Positions 20,605-30,451 of a stretch of DNA of 44,865 nucleotides are shown one piece after another. This DNA is from a virus. Below the pieces are notes generated by a model, which was given only the letters and a program-made list of their open reading frames with translations, ran no database searches and was not told the DNA's origin. Positions within the stretch are counted from its first letter, which is position 1; every line of letters begins with the position of its first letter. A program made the translations under genes and the position numbers. The stretch is taken from positions 1 to 44,865 of the IMG/VR virus record IMGVR_UViG_3300037245_000992; one strand, 5' to 3'.

Positions 20605-23600
20605 TTAAAATTTATTTAAGTCTTTTGCCTTCTGACTACGTGTCTGCTGTGCTTTAATTTTGTCTAATCTTAATTTTCTTTCTCTAGGTGCTTCAGTAGG
20701 TTGTTCAATAAATGTTTTACCTTTACCCGGAAATGCTCCAACTTTAAGTAGTCCACCTCTAAGATTTCCTTCACTAAGTTCTTTAAGTCCTCCAGCAAGG
20801 TTTCTACCTGTACCGAATAGAGGATATATAAGATTTTCTAAGTTATACGCAAGATTAGCACCTGCTCGACGTTTGTCTATACCGGTTCCTCCGATCCATT
20901 GTAGTGTATTGAACCCTAATTGCATTAGAGGTCCACCAGCGAACGTCATGGAGCCAAAAACAGAGAAATTGGTTACATCTGACCCTGTAACTTCTGACCA
21001 AGCTGTGTTTAGAGCATATGCTCCACCTAAAGCTCTAGCAATATAAGTTGCTTTATCTGCTTTTGTTAAATTATCTAACATATATTTACGAGTTTCTAGC
21101 GTTTGAATTGCAAATGTTCCCATTTGACCGAACACTTTTCCTCCAGCACTAGAATATAATGATGGCTTAGCTATTGTAGAATAGTCTAGGAACGACATTG
21201 AGTTTATCCACTGAGCATATTGATAAGTTGCTCCAGCAGTATCTCCCTGTCTAAGACTTCCTAAGACTTTCTGTTGAATATCTTCAGGAGCTACATAAAG
21301 TTTAGTAACCTTCATAAAATGATTAACTCCACCTTCTGTTCCCCAATTATTAAAAGCACTTATTCCTTCATCCATAGCATTCTTAACTGCTAGAAATCCA
21401 ACTGCTCTATCATAATCGTCTGACATTTTATAGTTTAATAAGCCAATTTCATTCATTCTTTTGATAAGTCCAGTACCAGTTAAACCTAATAGGTCTTGTG
21501 GTAGCTTGGCTTGAAATATAGCATTTTTGGCTAAATATTCCCAACCTTCTCTTCCCATATTAGAAACATCTTTCTTTGCTTGAGCTATAGCTTTAAAACC
21601 GAATAATGGCCCTAAATGCGTCTCAGGTTGAAAGGTATTACGAATTGGCAACCAAGGTCTGAATGCTTGTGTGTTAAGTGTTACAAGACCCATAGCTTGA
21701 TTTAAAGGATTCTGTCTAAACGTATGTTTACTTAAAGCTTTACTTAATACCTCAGTATCTTCAGGACTCAATACAGTTTCTAAATCTGGATCTAAGTCGT
21801 CAACATTTAATTTGCTGTCTACTGTCTTAAACCCTTTATCAGCTGCAATTGAAATCTCATCGTTTAATCGCTTCATATTTTCTACAAATAAGTCATCGTT
21901 AAGTCCTCTAGCTTGCTTTCCAACATCTCTAAGTGTTGCTCTGGCGTTGTCTGAAATGTCTGCACTTTCTGCAAAATCTGTTAAAGCTTTAACTGCTGGT
22001 TCAAGTACTTTAGATTTCAATGTATCGTCTACGTACTTTTGCATCAGTATTAAAGGATCTTCTGTAGTTATATAGGTTGCAATATCAGACTTTCTCATAT
22101 GTTGAAAGAACTTCTGTTCTGCATCACTTAATTCTCTACCGAATGCTTTCTTAGCTAAAGCAGCTGCATTTAAACTTTCATCACCTAATTCTTCCATTGA
22201 AATCAATTTAAATGAAGGGAAGTAATTTTCAATTCTGTCTAAAGTATCTCCAAATCCGTTAACTTCCGCTACCTGATCGAATACACCTCTAACAATATCC
22301 ATGAACTTCTCATGTCTAGATGTAAACTCTTCACCATAAAGTTTTCTATATGACTCTTGCCATAAATCTTTAGGCAGTTCTTTGTCAAGAAGTTTACTTA
22401 GTTGAAGCCGTTCTTTCTCTGGTACAGCCTTAGCAAGGTCTTTTATAGTTGAATGAAACTGAGACTTGCTTGTCTGCATCAACTTCTCCACTTCTATTAG
22501 GTCGTTAAAAAGTCGTATAGCTGGCTTGAAGTTTTCATCACCTCTAGCTATAGAGTTAATCAAACCACGCTTACTTCTAAATATAGCAAAAGTATCTCTA
22601 GTAGCGTCTTCTAAAGCAGTCTTGTTTCCTGTAAATCTATTCGCATAAGATCTCTCAGAAGCTGCCTTTAATTGACTAAAGTTAGCATCTACAGAAGGAT
22701 TATTGAAGTCGATCTTTTTAAAAGAATCTTTCATGTATCTATCTGCATCGTCTATTAGTACTTGATCTGATTCAAAGATTTCAGGAGTTCTAAGTTGATC
22801 TGGAAGATGCTTGGTGTATTCCATAGCTTCCTCATAAGTTTTAAATACTTGATCAGCTTCATCTGCTCTTGAAATAATATAACCTGCTCTAGAAACTGTA
22901 ATCTGTGCTCGCTTCTCTCTAGCAGTCTGTAACATCTTTTTCTCTTTAGTATTTATCTTTTCAAGATATTCCGTTAACTTCTTCTCAGATCTAATGATCT
23001 TAGGAGTCATACCTGTATTAGGAGATTCTACTCTCCAATAACGCTTCTTAATATTAACCAAAACGTCTGTTCCAGAAGTCTTAGTAATCATTTTAGATTT
23101 TGTCATATCTTTAATATCATTGATTGTTTTAAACTCTTTATATTTTCTCATATAATCTTCTAATTGAGGTGCTGAACCTGAAATAGAATTACCATCATAT
23201 CTAACGGCTCTAACATCGTCGTTAATAAACGCCAATTTCGGTCCTGTTCTCAACGGATACTTAGGACGTAATAATGGGTTTTCCATCATGATTTGTTCTA
23301 TAGTTTCACCATGAGCAATCGGACTACCGGTAAATGTCTTAATAGCAATCAAGTTTAATTCTTCATCTTTTGAATACTGAAAGTTCTTTTCAGACTTCAG
23401 ATAATTTGCATATTCTTCGTCGGTGATAGATTTACTATAAACATAATTGGCCATCTGTTCTTGATCCCCAAATGTCAGTTCTTCTCCCCCGTCCAATAGT
23501 TTATATGCTTTACCATCAGTTTTAATTTCTATACCAGCTTTACCTGCTTGAGCATTTATCCAGTCCATATCTCTGAAAGACCATGTACCTTCTGTCTGTT

Positions 23601-25392
23601 TGAGTACATCAAATAACGAAGTGAGTTTTTCTTTATCAACTCCATCTCCACCATGATGTGAAACAAACTCAGTTAAATACTTTAAGTAGTTCTTTTGTTC
23701 TAAAGCTGAATTGATTGTCTTAGGTAAATATAATATATCATCTACATTAGGAATACCCTGTGTAAATGGTTTAGTTAGTCGTACTTCTAATTTAGCTAGA
23801 TCTGCTATGTCTATATCTCCAACTGTCGAAATAGAACCTTTAACAAAACCTAAAGCAGATGTTTTAGAATTAACATCAAATGCACCATGACGGGGGAGAA
23901 TTGATTCAGTGAAATCTACCATATCAAAATCAGCCTTAGCAGACTGCAATACACCTTCCCGTACTTGTGTTATTTGTAAATCTTTAGTAATACTTGCCAT
24001 ATCTGTACTAAGATCGTTAGATCTTTTAAGACCTTTCATAACCTTATCGTCTATCATCTTCATAGCTTCTTCTAATGAACCTACATTGATTATCTTAGAC
24101 TTCTTATTTAAAGTATCTTTAATTACTCCGTAACCTCCCGGTTTAGGGATAATGTCCATACTATTAGATTGAGCAAATAACTTAGCAATTGCTTCAGTAT
24201 CTCTTCCAGCATCTTTCAATGCTCTAACTTTAGCTATACCTGATTGCATAGTTTCTAGAGAATCTGCATATTCTGTCATACCTAAAGAACGATACTTCTT
24301 AGCCAAAGTAGGATCTATCTCACCTTTCAAAATGCTTATAGCATCTGACTTAAGTGTATCTAGGTCAGGACTATTAACTTTTCTAAGTGATTTCCCTAAT
24401 GAAGTATTAAAGAATATATTTGAATAATTCTTAACTCCCGGAATAACTAAGTTGGCTATAACATTTACTCCAGCATCTATACCGATACCTAACATGAACT
24501 CTTTACCGAACTCATTTAGAGTTTCATTAAGTTCTTGATCTTTTAATGTTTTACTTATAGCTATGTCTCTCATAACGAAAGCTGTACCAACTTGTACATC
24601 TTCAGCTAACTGTCCTACAAGGTTCATCATAGTAACTGATGGCATCTTTTTATTTGCTGTACCATAGTCTATAAACATTTTAGCCATAACTTTATTTAGT
24701 TTACCTGTAGCTTCTGCTGGATTCTTAGCTATAGCTGCTTTAGCTAAACTTTTGGCATTAGTACCTATAACCTTGTTTATTACTACAGCATCTGCTATAA
24801 GTGCAGTTAATTCTATTAAGGTTTCTGCTCCACCTGTAGCTTTGCTTGCGTCTGGTTTATATAATTGTTGTACATCTTTAGCCCAATCAAATGCTTTCTT
24901 AGCATCATGATTAAGTTCTGATCCAAGTAACTCTTCTTCTTCAGCAAAGGCAGAAAGATTTAAATATTTTTCTCCTAATTGTGAAGCAGTAGTAGCTATT
25001 TTAGAAGTTATCTTTCTCGGAACTTCTAATAACATAGAAGTTGTAGCTGCATCTGAAAATCGTCTATCTACATACTTAGTGTATGCTTCTTGATGTGGTA
25101 TAGACTCCTGTAATTGTGGGTTATTCATGAACTCAACAGCCATAAGCATATCATTTAATTGTCCATTTTCCTCCCGTGTAGTACTAAAAGTTGGAGTCTG
25201 ATTTATAGCGAAAATAGGATATTCAATATCTAAGTTTCGTTTGTCGTATCCCTGTTGAAGCATAGACGTAAGGTATTCTCTTTTTCTTATATCCTGTTCT
25301 ACTGAATAATCTACCTCACTGTAAAGTCTAACAAAATCCATTACATTAGGTTCAGAAGGTTCAGTAGGTTGTACTAATACTTCATCAGCCAT
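20605..25392 (-). CDS. Giant internal virion / DNA-ejection protein, 1595 aa
   Basis: The largest gene, last of a three-gene block (385, 380, 1595 aa) that mirrors the order of the T7 internal core proteins gp14-gp15-gp16. It is mostly helical and hydrophilic, with Ala-rich and mildly hydrophobic stretches in the C-terminal third (for example GSMTFAGGPLMQLGFNTLQW) that could insert in a membrane during ejection. I see no clear lytic-transglycosylase motif, so cell-wall activity is not claimed. GGTGGAGG precedes the ATG, overlapping the upstream stop by one base. It carries two G-run words. Confidence 0.75.
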   Translation of the reverse strand: MADEVLVQPTEPSEPNVMDFVRLYSEVDYSVEQDIRKREYLTSMLQQGYDKRNLDIEYPIFAINQTPTFSTTREENGQLNDMLMAVEFMNNPQLQESIPHQEAYTKYVDRRFSDAATTSMLLEVPRKITSKIATTASQLGEKYLNLSAFAEEEELLGSELNHDAKKAFDWAKDVQQLYKPDASKATGGAETLIELTALIADAVVINKVIGTNAKSLAKAAIAKNPAEATGKLNKVMAKMFIDYGTANKKMPSVTMMNLVGQLAEDVQVGTAFVMRDIAISKTLKDQELNETLNEFGKEFMLGIGIDAGVNVIANLVIPGVKNYSNIFFNTSLGKSLRKVNSPDLDTLKSDAISILKGEIDPTLAKKYRSLGMTEYADSLETMQSGIAKVRALKDAGRDTEAIAKLFAQSNSMDIIPKPGGYGVIKDTLNKKSKIINVGSLEEAMKMIDDKVMKGLKRSNDLSTDMASITKDLQITQVREGVLQSAKADFDMVDFTESILPRHGAFDVNSKTSALGFVKGSISTVGDIDIADLAKLEVRLTKPFTQGIPNVDDILYLPKTINSALEQKNYLKYLTEFVSHHGGDGVDKEKLTSLFDVLKQTEGTWSFRDMDWINAQAGKAGIEIKTDGKAYKLLDGGEELTFGDQEQMANYVYSKSITDEEYANYLKSEKNFQYSKDEELNLIAIKTFTGSPIAHGETIEQIMMENPLLRPKYPLRTGPKLAFINDDVRAVRYDGNSISGSAPQLEDYMRKYKEFKTINDIKDMTKSKMITKTSGTDVLVNIKKRYWRVESPNTGMTPKIIRSEKKLTEYLEKINTKEKKMLQTAREKRAQITVSRAGYIISRADEADQVFKTYEEAMEYTKHLPDQLRTPEIFESDQVLIDDADRYMKDSFKKIDFNNPSVDANFSQLKAASERSYANRFTGNKTALEDATRDTFAIFRSKRGLINSIARGDENFKPAIRLFNDLIEVEKLMQTSKSQFHSTIKDLAKAVPEKERLQLSKLLDKELPKDLWQESYRKLYGEEFTSRHEKFMDIVRGVFDQVAEVNGFGDTLDRIENYFPSFKLISMEELGDESLNAAALAKKAFGRELSDAEQKFFQHMRKSDIATYITTEDPLILMQKYVDDTLKSKVLEPAVKALTDFAESADISDNARATLRDVGKQARGLNDDLFVENMKRLNDEISIAADKGFKTVDSKLNVDDLDPDLETVLSPEDTEVLSKALSKHTFRQNPLNQAMGLVTLNTQAFRPWLPIRNTFQPETHLGPLFGFKAIAQAKKDVSNMGREGWEYLAKNAIFQAKLPQDLLGLTGTGLIKRMNEIGLLNYKMSDDYDRAVGFLAVKNAMDEGISAFNNWGTEGGVNHFMKVTKLYVAPEDIQQKVLGSLRQGDTAGATYQYAQWINSMSFLDYSTIAKPSLYSSAGGKVFGQMGTFAIQTLETRKYMLDNLTKADKATYIARALGGAYALNTAWSEVTGSDVTNFSVFGSMTFAGGPLMQLGFNTLQWIGGTGIDKRRAGANLAYNLENLIYPLFGTGRNLAGGLKELSEGNLRGGLLKVGAFPGKGKTFIEQPTEAPRERKLRLDKIKAQQTRSQKAKDLNKF
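23485..23492 (-). repeat. RACGGGGGAR copy 12
   Basis: Sense copy in the ejection-protein gene, read as L-D-G-G-E. It is 405 nt from copy 13 in opposite orientation. Confidence 0.85.
23890..23897 (+). repeat. RACGGGGGAR copy 13
   Basis: Antisense copy in the ejection-protein gene; the coding strand reads I-L-P-R-H. Confidence 0.85.
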
Positions 25393-26534
25393 TATCTACC
25401 TCCACCAAAAATGTTTGTTGGTAAATAATTTGATACTGAAGGGAAAGATGTAAGAAACTTATTTTTATCTAGTTCTTGCTGTTGTTTAGGTGTTATAGCA
25501 ATTTCTTTTTCTAACTCTGTTGTATCAAAGCCACCTCTTTTCAATTGATCTAAGGCTGCTTTATCACCAGTCTCTCTAACTCTACCAGTAAGTACTCTTA
25601 TAGAGTCTGCACTTAAAGTTAAAGGAGTTTCTGTTACATTAGCAGTATCAGAATTTTCTACTGTTGGGGGTGTTATAGTTGCTACTTTAATTGATGGTTC
25701 TATACCAAATGCTTTCAAGAAAGGATTTAATATTTTCATCAATCCTGTAGGAGTTTTCTCAACGTTAGTTATCTGTATAGGAGGTTGACCTTCTGCGATA
25801 GCTGCTGCGTTGTAGTCTTCCATACGTTTGATTGTAGCTGGATCAGATAAAACTTGTTCAATTGTAGCTGGATCTTCTAATCGTAGATCATCGAAGAACT
25901 TGTATGTAGACTTCATGTCTAAAGTTAATGACGGTGAAAGTCCTTTCTTCTTAGCTGCTGCATCTAATTCCAATTTATCTTGAGCTTGTTTATATCTAAA
26001 CTCAGCTAAGTTTAAACCATAGGTAAGTTCAGCAACTGTAGCATTTCTCTGAGATACAGTAAGTTGTCCTTCAGATACTTCTAGTCTACCTTTTTCTAGT
26101 TCTTCTCCAACTAGAGCCGATCTTTCTGATTCTACTTGAGCTTGAGATTTAATTGAACCTAACTGATTTATTCTATAATCTTCTTCAGTTGGTGCGTAAG
26201 CTTTTCTATAAAAGTCTTCAGTCTGTCCTTCAGGTGTCTCTCCGGTTTCAATGCCTAATTGTACAAGTTTTTGAAAAGCTTGAGGATCATTATATGTTGT
26301 AGCTATTTCAGACTTAAGAAACTTAAATTGATTCTTCTTTGTCTCTAAAGCAGCTTTACTAGTTGCTGCTGTATTAGCATCATCATATCTCTGTTTAGCC
26401 TCAGCTTGAGCTTTATCATATTGTTGCTTAGCCAATTCTTGCTGTTCTTTATATCTTTTCTGCCCAGTAGCAAATTGTAATAGTTGTAAAGTATTATCCT
26501 GTCTCTGGGGAAGTATTTGTGGTGTAATAGCCAT
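25392..26534 (-). CDS. Internal virion protein, gp15-like position, 380 aa
   Basis: The N-terminal ~90 residues are a Q/K/A-rich coiled coil (KRYKEQQELAKQQYDKAQAEAKQRYDD), then helices and a long charged body. Composition and place between the 385- and 1595-aa genes fit an internal core/ejection protein. GGAGAAATAA precedes the start. No enzymatic motif is visible. Confidence 0.65.
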   Translation of the reverse strand: MAITPQILPQRQDNTLQLLQFATGQKRYKEQQELAKQQYDKAQAEAKQRYDDANTAATSKAALETKKNQFKFLKSEIATTYNDPQAFQKLVQLGIETGETPEGQTEDFYRKAYAPTEEDYRINQLGSIKSQAQVESERSALVGEELEKGRLEVSEGQLTVSQRNATVAELTYGLNLAEFRYKQAQDKLELDAAAKKKGLSPSLTLDMKSTYKFFDDLRLEDPATIEQVLSDPATIKRMEDYNAAAIAEGQPPIQITNVEKTPTGLMKILNPFLKAFGIEPSIKVATITPPTVENSDTANVTETPLTLSADSIRVLTGRVRETGDKAALDQLKRGGFDTTELEKEIAITPKQQQELDKNKFLTSFPSVSNYLPTNIFGGGR

Positions 26535-26543
26535 TTATTTCTC

Positions 26544-27701
26544 CTATCCAAATAAATTATTATTCGTAAATAATTGTGGTGTCTGTCCATTTATAGTGTT
26601 ATTACCACCTGAAATAGGTGTTGTACCACCTAAACTAGCAGTTCCCGATTTATCTCCACCGAAATTAAGTAAATCCATTATAGTAAGTCCTTGTAATGCT
26701 CCGGTAAATATATCGTTAATAGGATTACTTCCCGGCTGTAATGCTGGAGCGTAAAACTCTGGTTGACTTACTCCTGAAAGACCTTGTAATGCACTTGATT
26801 GTAGTCCTGCATTTAATGCACTCTGACTTTGGAAACCTTGTGCTCCAATCTGTTGTGCTCCAATTCCTTGACCGTATATATTTGACGCATTTGAAACTGC
26901 TTGATTTGCTGCTCCACCTTGACCTAAAGCTAGTTGTCCTTGACTTTGTAAGGAAGCTAATTGATTAAGTAAGTTCTGCGTTCCTGACTGATATTGAAAT
27001 TGACTCTGATTAACTGCATTCTGCTGACCCTGTTGTAACAAAGGACTTAATGTTCCTAAGTATGCTTGGTTAGCTAGATTTGCTCTATCTGAAGCCAATT
27101 GTGCTAATGGTGCTTGTGCTCCTTGTGCTGCTGCTGCTGCTGCTGCTCCAGAAGTTGCTCCACCTAAACCAGCAAACTGATTAGCTACTGCACTAACATT
27201 TCTGTCAGCCTGTAATGCTGCTTGAGTTGCTGCTGGATTCTCAAAGTTACTTAAAGCTTCTGTCTGTGCTCTACGTGCAATGTCTTCGAAAGAAGATACA
27301 TTACTTTGAAATAATTGATTAGCTTGATTAGGATCAAATGCTGCTTGATTTTGAAATTGTTGATTAACATTATTAAATCCTGCGAAAGCTTGTTGAGCAT
27401 TCTGACCAGCTATTTGACCTTGACCTAAAGCTGCTAATAGAGCTTGCTGTCCTGTCTGCGCTTGGTTTTGTCCAGAAGACGTTAAGTCCTGAAAACCTTG
27501 TGAAGCTCTATCACCAAGTAATTGTTGTTGTTGAGATGATTGAGCAAACAAATTATTCAATTGTTCTGTAAATGCTGCTTGTTGTTCTGCATTTAAATTG
27601 GTAACGTCACTCGGATCACCTACAGTACTAGGTTGATTGAACAAACTACCTAATATATTCGATCCACCGCCTATAAGGGCTGCTAATAACATTGGGTCCA
27701 T
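26544..27701 (-). CDS. Gln/Ala-rich internal virion protein, gp14-like position, 385 aa
   Basis: A hydrophobic N-terminus (MLLAALIGGGSNILGSLF) that could insert in the membrane, then an unusually Q/A/N/G-rich repetitive body (QQAAFTEQLNNLFAQSSQQQQ, a run of nine Ala, many GQ repeats), and a Gly/Thr-rich end. First of the three ejection-type proteins. The hydrophobic start plus low-complexity helical body fit a membrane-spanning ejection channel component, as in T7 gp14; this is inferred from order and composition. Confidence 0.65.
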   Translation of the reverse strand: MDPMLLAALIGGGSNILGSLFNQPSTVGDPSDVTNLNAEQQAAFTEQLNNLFAQSSQQQQLLGDRASQGFQDLTSSGQNQAQTGQQALLAALGQGQIAGQNAQQAFAGFNNVNQQFQNQAAFDPNQANQLFQSNVSSFEDIARRAQTEALSNFENPAATQAALQADRNVSAVANQFAGLGGATSGAAAAAAAQGAQAPLAQLASDRANLANQAYLGTLSPLLQQGQQNAVNQSQFQYQSGTQNLLNQLASLQSQGQLALGQGGAANQAVSNASNIYGQGIGAQQIGAQGFQSQSALNAGLQSSALQGLSGVSQPEFYAPALQPGSNPINDIFTGALQGLTIMDLLNFGGDKSGTASLGGTTPISGGNNTINGQTPQLFTNNNLFG

Positions 27702-27703
27702 TT

Positions 27704-29737
27704 TTAATTCTCCTTTCCACGTTGTGATACTCTAACCACAAACTCATTTATTGTATTCGGATAAAGATCTGTAGATTCTAATTTAAATCTAAATGTACTA
27801 CCTTTAGCCCTAAAGTTTACTTTACCTTCATCTTTACCTGCTTTAATTAAAAGAGTTCCTACAGGTTTATATGTTCTTCCTCTATCAATTGAAACGTAAG
27901 CAGTAAAAGTTGTATCAAATATAACATGATCTTCTAACTTAACAGTAAATCTATTAACTTGTTTATTATCATCTGGTACATTATAGTCATAGTCTGCTGA
28001 AACTAAAACCTTATTAGGGCCAATTTCAAGTCTTTCTAAGCCTATAACATCATCTCTAGCCGAAGCTACTTCAACATAACTATCAGTTACCCATTGAGTA
28101 ATAACAGTATCCATAGTTGTTAAACCAAATAAAACTGTATGATCAGTAAGTTGACCATCTTTTAAAGCATCCCATCTATTAAATTGTAATTCCCAATCTC
28201 CCCAATCGTATGCTCCTGTATTTCCGGGATCTAAGGCTATATAATCTGTCCAAAAAGTACTACCACTGAATAACATAGAACTACTTATAGAACTAAAATA
28301 ATAAGCATAATCTTTCCCAGTAGGCGTATCAACATAAGAAGCTTCAATATAACTCCAAGCTCCTGTTTTATAGTTGTATCCAAATATCTTAGTAGCTGCA
28401 TTCAAATCATTTAGATCTGTAGCAATACTAGAGAAATCTTCTGGAAACAAAAATAATATCCTACTATTTTCTGGATCAGGTCTAACATCTATACCTGCTT
28501 TATTGTAACATAAATCTAAACTTATTGGAAGTATCGCTGTACCTAATTCTTGTATACTTTGTGCAGCACTTACGAAATAAATATCGTCCTGTCCTACAAA
28601 GTAATGTCCATCAATCCATTGAGTAATTGCACTTTGCCCAACTAAGCCTATATTTGGTGTATTTATCTTAGTAAAAGTATAAGGTAAATTAGCTTGATTA
28701 GTAGCTCTACCGTAATAAACAGCATCACTACAATATACCATAAGGATCTCTCCCATAGGAAGTATAGCAAGTACTTCTCCCATTGAATCAGATAAATCTA
28801 TATAATTCTCTGGTCTAAACCTGTCTGCACTATCAAAATCCAAATATGTAGTAGCGTCTGACCATCTGATTCTTTGTCTTAAAACTTTACCATCTTCAAC
28901 TGTATTTGCAATCCATAGTCTATTTCTATACCACTGGCACACCTTAGATTGCTCAATATCTATGTCAAACTGAGGATCTACTGCTGAGGTGCTGTCAATT
29001 GCAACGGGGGAGAGAATACCTGTAATGTCGTACTGTAAAAGTGCTCCACCTCTACTTGCTGAAAATACTACCTTATTATTATCTATACCATTCACTAAGG
29101 CATGATCAATTTTATACGGTTGAAGTATCCCAAAGTTAAGTTCTCCTTCAAGTAGTCCTGTAGCTGTACTCCAGTTAGCCGGAGTATCTACTTCAACTGT
29201 AATCAGATTATATGTAGCATCTACCTGTAGATCAACAATTTGTCCTACTTCAACACCATATATAATATAATCACCTAAAGCTAAAGCTAGTTGATTTCCA
29301 CCTTCTTCAACATAAGCTCCTGTAAATAAAGGATCTATTATCTGCTTCAATTCAACAGTAGTAACTCCCATAACAAGACCGAATATGTCTATTTCTCCAC
29401 CAAAATGAACCCTATCGTAGGATTCCTTATTTAATCTCATTTTATATAATGCTTCATTGGTTACAGTAAGCAGTTCTTTTTGTCCATCATTCTGTTCAAA
29501 CAAGAACGTATTTTGTACATCACCAGTGATTGCATTAAATATGTTGTTTAATCCTCCAGTTGTACTACCAGCTAAAGGTCTATATAAAGGCTTAAATCCT
29601 CCTCGGACTTTTAAACCATTTGTTGTCACGTTAAAATTAACTGCATCTACTAATGCTCCATCAGGTAATGCCTGACTCGGTAGATTCCTAATAATACCCT
29701 TATTTATAGGTCTTATCGGTACATTTGCATTTGGCAT
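27704..29737 (-). CDS. Tail nozzle / stabilisation-type protein, 677 aa
   Basis: The start is taken at MPNANVPIRPINKG (29737) because GAGGAG lies 7 nt upstream inside the end of the holin gene; an earlier in-frame start at 29788 lacks this. The opening IRNLPSQALPDGALVDAVNFNV and GLKVRGGFKPL resemble the N-terminus of podoviral tail nozzle/tubular B and P22 gp10-type proteins, which cap the short tail. The rest is beta-rich with many Tyr/Trp, as expected for a beta-propeller. Location next to the ejection proteins supports this. Confidence 0.7.
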   Translation of the reverse strand: MPNANVPIRPINKGIIRNLPSQALPDGALVDAVNFNVTTNGLKVRGGFKPLYRPLAGSTTGGLNNIFNAITGDVQNTFLFEQNDGQKELLTVTNEALYKMRLNKESYDRVHFGGEIDIFGLVMGVTTVELKQIIDPLFTGAYVEEGGNQLALALGDYIIYGVEVGQIVDLQVDATYNLITVEVDTPANWSTATGLLEGELNFGILQPYKIDHALVNGIDNNKVVFSASRGGALLQYDITGILSPVAIDSTSAVDPQFDIDIEQSKVCQWYRNRLWIANTVEDGKVLRQRIRWSDATTYLDFDSADRFRPENYIDLSDSMGEVLAILPMGEILMVYCSDAVYYGRATNQANLPYTFTKINTPNIGLVGQSAITQWIDGHYFVGQDDIYFVSAAQSIQELGTAILPISLDLCYNKAGIDVRPDPENSRILFLFPEDFSSIATDLNDLNAATKIFGYNYKTGAWSYIEASYVDTPTGKDYAYYFSSISSSMLFSGSTFWTDYIALDPGNTGAYDWGDWELQFNRWDALKDGQLTDHTVLFGLTTMDTVITQWVTDSYVEVASARDDVIGLERLEIGPNKVLVSADYDYNVPDDNKQVNRFTVKLEDHVIFDTTFTAYVSIDRGRTYKPVGTLLIKAGKDEGKVNFRAKGSTFRFKLESTDLYPNTINEFVVRVSQRGKEN
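29004..29011 (+). repeat. RACGGGGGAR copy 14
   Basis: Antisense in the nozzle gene; coding strand reads I-L-S-P-V. Confidence 0.85.
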
Positions 29738-29738
29738 A

Positions 29739-29963
29739 TTATCGCTCCTCTTTTTGAAGCTTAGCTCCAATAGCTCTCTTAGCTGCATTTACGGTAAGCA
29801 AACTAACTCCAGTTGTTAACCAAGTGTTCATCAACGGAAGCACTTCATTGATATTACCGATTCCTATTGCAGGAAACAGTGACAATGTTGAGATTACAGC
29901 TGCATAAATTATACACATATATCCAACAGTCTTCATTTTATTTGTTTTAGGCTCAATTAACAT
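29739..29963 (-). CDS. Candidate holin, 74 aa
   Basis: Two hydrophobic segments (residues ~13-32 and ~46-60) and a basic tail (KRAIGAKLQKEER) give the two-pass layout of class II holins. It overlaps the 3' end of the candidate endolysin gene by 7 nt, the usual lysis-pair arrangement. Its Shine-Dalgarno is the G-run word itself (GGGGGAGAGAA before ATG). Anti-holin or other small membrane roles are possible. Confidence 0.65.
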   Translation of the reverse strand: MLIEPKTNKMKTVGYMCIIYAAVISTLSLFPAIGIGNINEVLPLMNTWLTTGVSLLTVNAAKRAIGAKLQKEER

Positions 29964-30439
29964 TTCTCTCCCCCGTCAATATAAAAATATCTTTTTCCAA
30001 ATACTTTACCAGTACGTCTAAGTCGTTTATCTGGATCATATTCATCTGTTACAAAATGACCACCAAGATGATCGTTTCCTTCTTTATCTGTCCAAAGTAT
30101 CTGAACATTATTTACTATAGCGTTTATTAGATCTGACATAGTTTCTTTATGAAAAGTTAATTTACCTTCTTTCTCAGATCCTACATAATGAAATCTAGCT
30201 TCACTGTTACCTAGTTCTCTTAGAACTAAAGTTCCTACTTTTGCTGGATTATTTACATAGCATTTAAACGTCATGTATTTAAGCTCAATTGCTTGTTCGT
30301 ATACATGCATAACTTGTGAAGGTAATAATGTTTTTTTCATGAACCTACATGCTAAAAAAAGTATGGACATAAAGTAACATCCATACTTATTTATTTGTCT
30401 AATAAACCACTTAGATGTTTGTTGTGGTAATTCTTTCAT
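29957..30439 (-). CDS. Candidate endolysin: papain-like Cys-His-Asp hydrolase
   Basis: 160 residues. INKYGCYFMS puts a cysteine (C21) at the start of a helix, and GGHFVTDEYDP gives His128 followed by acidic residues, in the order and spacing of papain-like (C39, NlpC/P60-type) enzymes; the opening also resembles DUF261 proteins. Placement directly before a two-pass holin suggests that it cuts cell-wall peptide, though no signal peptide or cell-wall-binding domain is present. AAGGAAA upstream of ATG. The His and Cys assignment comes from inspection only. Confidence 0.55.
   Translation of the reverse strand: MKELPQQTSKWFIRQINKYGCYFMSILFLACRFMKKTLLPSQVMHVYEQAIELKYMTFKCYVNNPAKVGTLVLRELGNSEARFHYVGSEKEGKLTFHKETMSDLINAIVNNVQILWTDKEGNDHLGGHFVTDEYDPDKRLRRTGKVFGKRYFYIDGGEKC
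29969..29976 (-). repeat. RACGGGGGAR copy 15
   Basis: End of the endolysin candidate, read as I-D-G-G-E, and ribosome-binding site of the holin. Preceded by TATATTG like copy 8. Confidence 0.85.
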
Positions 30440-30451
30440 TATTGTTTCCTT

